Of a stretch of DNA of 5,159 nt, positions 4,854 to 5,159 are shown one piece after another. The position numbers were made by a program, and so were the translations under genes. The notes under the pieces were generated by a model. The model was not told where the DNA came from, ran no database searches, and worked only from the letters and a program-made list of their open reading frames with translations. Source of the DNA: Bacillota bacterium (GTDB taxonomy: Bacteria; Bacillota; Desulfotomaculia; Desulfotomaculales; Desulfotomaculaceae); the NCBI GenBank assembly GCA_023481335.1, contig JAMCWI010000026.1, positions 1 to 5,159 of the forward strand. The letters run 5' to 3'. Positions within the stretch are counted from its first letter, which is position 1; each line of letters begins with the position of its first letter.

Positions 4854-5126
4854 TTGCAAATTCGCAAATTTGATTGGGATGAAAGAAACATAGAGCATAT
4901 TTCAAGGCACAATATTACACCTGATGAAGCCGAAGAAGCATTTCTTGATGCTTTGTTTCGTAAGGGTCGAGAAGGACGCTTGCTGGTGTTCGGTGTAACT
5001 GATTCGGGACGGTTTATCCTGGTGGTAGCTGCTCTTAAGCCTGGTGGTGTTGTCCGGGTAATTACAGCCCGTGATATGACCCATTCCGAAAGACGCTATT
5101 ACCTTCGTGAAAAGGGGGATTGGTAG
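4854..5126 (+). CDS. brnT: BrnT-family ribonuclease toxin, complete
   Basis: A 90-residue BrnT toxin; in characterised systems BrnT is a small RelE-like-fold ribonuclease that halts translation unless bound by BrnA. The family pattern is clear: 'FDWDERNIEHISRHNITPDEAEEAF' at 5-29, the central strands 'RLLVFGVTDSGRFILVVA' at 42-59, and the C-terminal 'VRVITARDMTHSERRYY' at 67-83, including the conserved Arg-Asp-Met and Glu-Arg-Arg. Start TTG 4854 is chosen because AGGTGG at 4844-4849 lies four bases upstream and a promoter sits just before it. A small 5-bp hairpin (4853-4857 with 4864-4868) covers the start codon and may lower translation. The stop is two bases before the ATG of brnA, as expected for this operon. 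Its last about 90 bases are duplicated, inverted, at 4276-4364. Confidence 0.93.
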   Translation: MQIRKFDWDERNIEHISRHNITPDEAEEAFLDALFRKGREGRLLVFGVTDSGRFILVVAALKPGGVVRVITARDMTHSERRYYLREKGDW

Positions 5127-5159
5127 TTATGACTAAGAAAATTCCTAAATTTAATACTG
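5037..5159 (-). repeat. Right arm of inverted brnTA repeat
   Basis: Reverse complement of 4243-4364 with one single-base gap. It spans the end of brnT and the first bases of brnA and runs into the window edge, so its full length is unknown. Confidence 0.95.
5129..5159 (+). CDS. brnA: BrnA antitoxin, 5' end only (cut by window edge)
   Basis: ATG 5129 starts MTKKIPKFNT, identical in DNA to the start of the leftward brnA. It follows the brnT stop by two bases with AAGGGGGA as ribosome binding site, the normal toxin-first order of brnTA. Only ten codons are in the window, so whether the rest is intact, or differs from the inverted copy, cannot be seen. Confidence 0.88.
   Translation, partial: MTKKIPKFNT

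Noticed and set aside
1..5159. CRISPR array, tRNA or rRNA genes, phage genes.
   Set aside because: No spaced direct repeats, no cloverleaf or rRNA-like sequence, and no phage-type proteins were seen.

Overview
The window looks like a piece of a low-to-mid GC Gram-positive (Firmicutes) chromosome, most plausibly a clostridial or Desulfotomaculum/Peptococcaceae-type anaerobe. The signs are strong AGGAGG-type ribosome binding sites, frequent GTG/TTG starts, near-consensus sigma-70 promoters, and the gene families present (PadR, TSUP, WtpA-like binding protein, BrnTA). The assignment to a group is inference, because there is no rRNA or housekeeping marker here.

Layout, left to right. (1) 30-656 (+): an AT-rich gene for a secreted lipoprotein of unknown function. 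(2) About 744-1385 (+): the decayed 5' part of an IS3-family insertion sequence. It keeps a left-end-like sequence, a frameshifted orfA and the start of orfB, which is broken by a perfect 25-bp tandem duplication. (3) 1407-1439: a strong, nearly symmetrical terminator hairpin. (4) 1478-3907 (-): a leftward cluster read TSUP permease, then a PadR regulator, then a WtpA/ModA-like oxyanion-binding protein. The last two genes overlap by 4 nt (ATGA). A near-perfect sigma-70 promoter and two palindromes lie in front of the TSUP gene. (5) 3942-5159: a BrnT/BrnA toxin-antitoxin region in two inverted copies. The leftward copy has an intact brnA with its own terminator but only the last part of brnT. 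The rightward copy has its own promoter and an intact brnT, and its brnA is cut by the window edge. Between them lies a GC-richer, 5'-truncated gene whose C-terminus is an OmpR-type winged helix.

The most interesting unit is the leftward cluster. The binding protein is a good match to the tungstate/molybdate binding family but has no signal peptide. An in-frame stop 11 codons upstream rules out a longer start. Its translational coupling to a PadR regulator suggests a cytoplasmic ligand sensor, perhaps controlling the neighbouring TSUP anion permease, rather than an ABC transporter component. That role is inference.

The second point of note is the inverted brnTA repeat: arms of about 122 bp, nearly identical, with a fusion point inside brnT. 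It is either a recent inverted duplication or an assembly/amplification chimera. The sequence alone cannot decide, and the right arm runs off the window.
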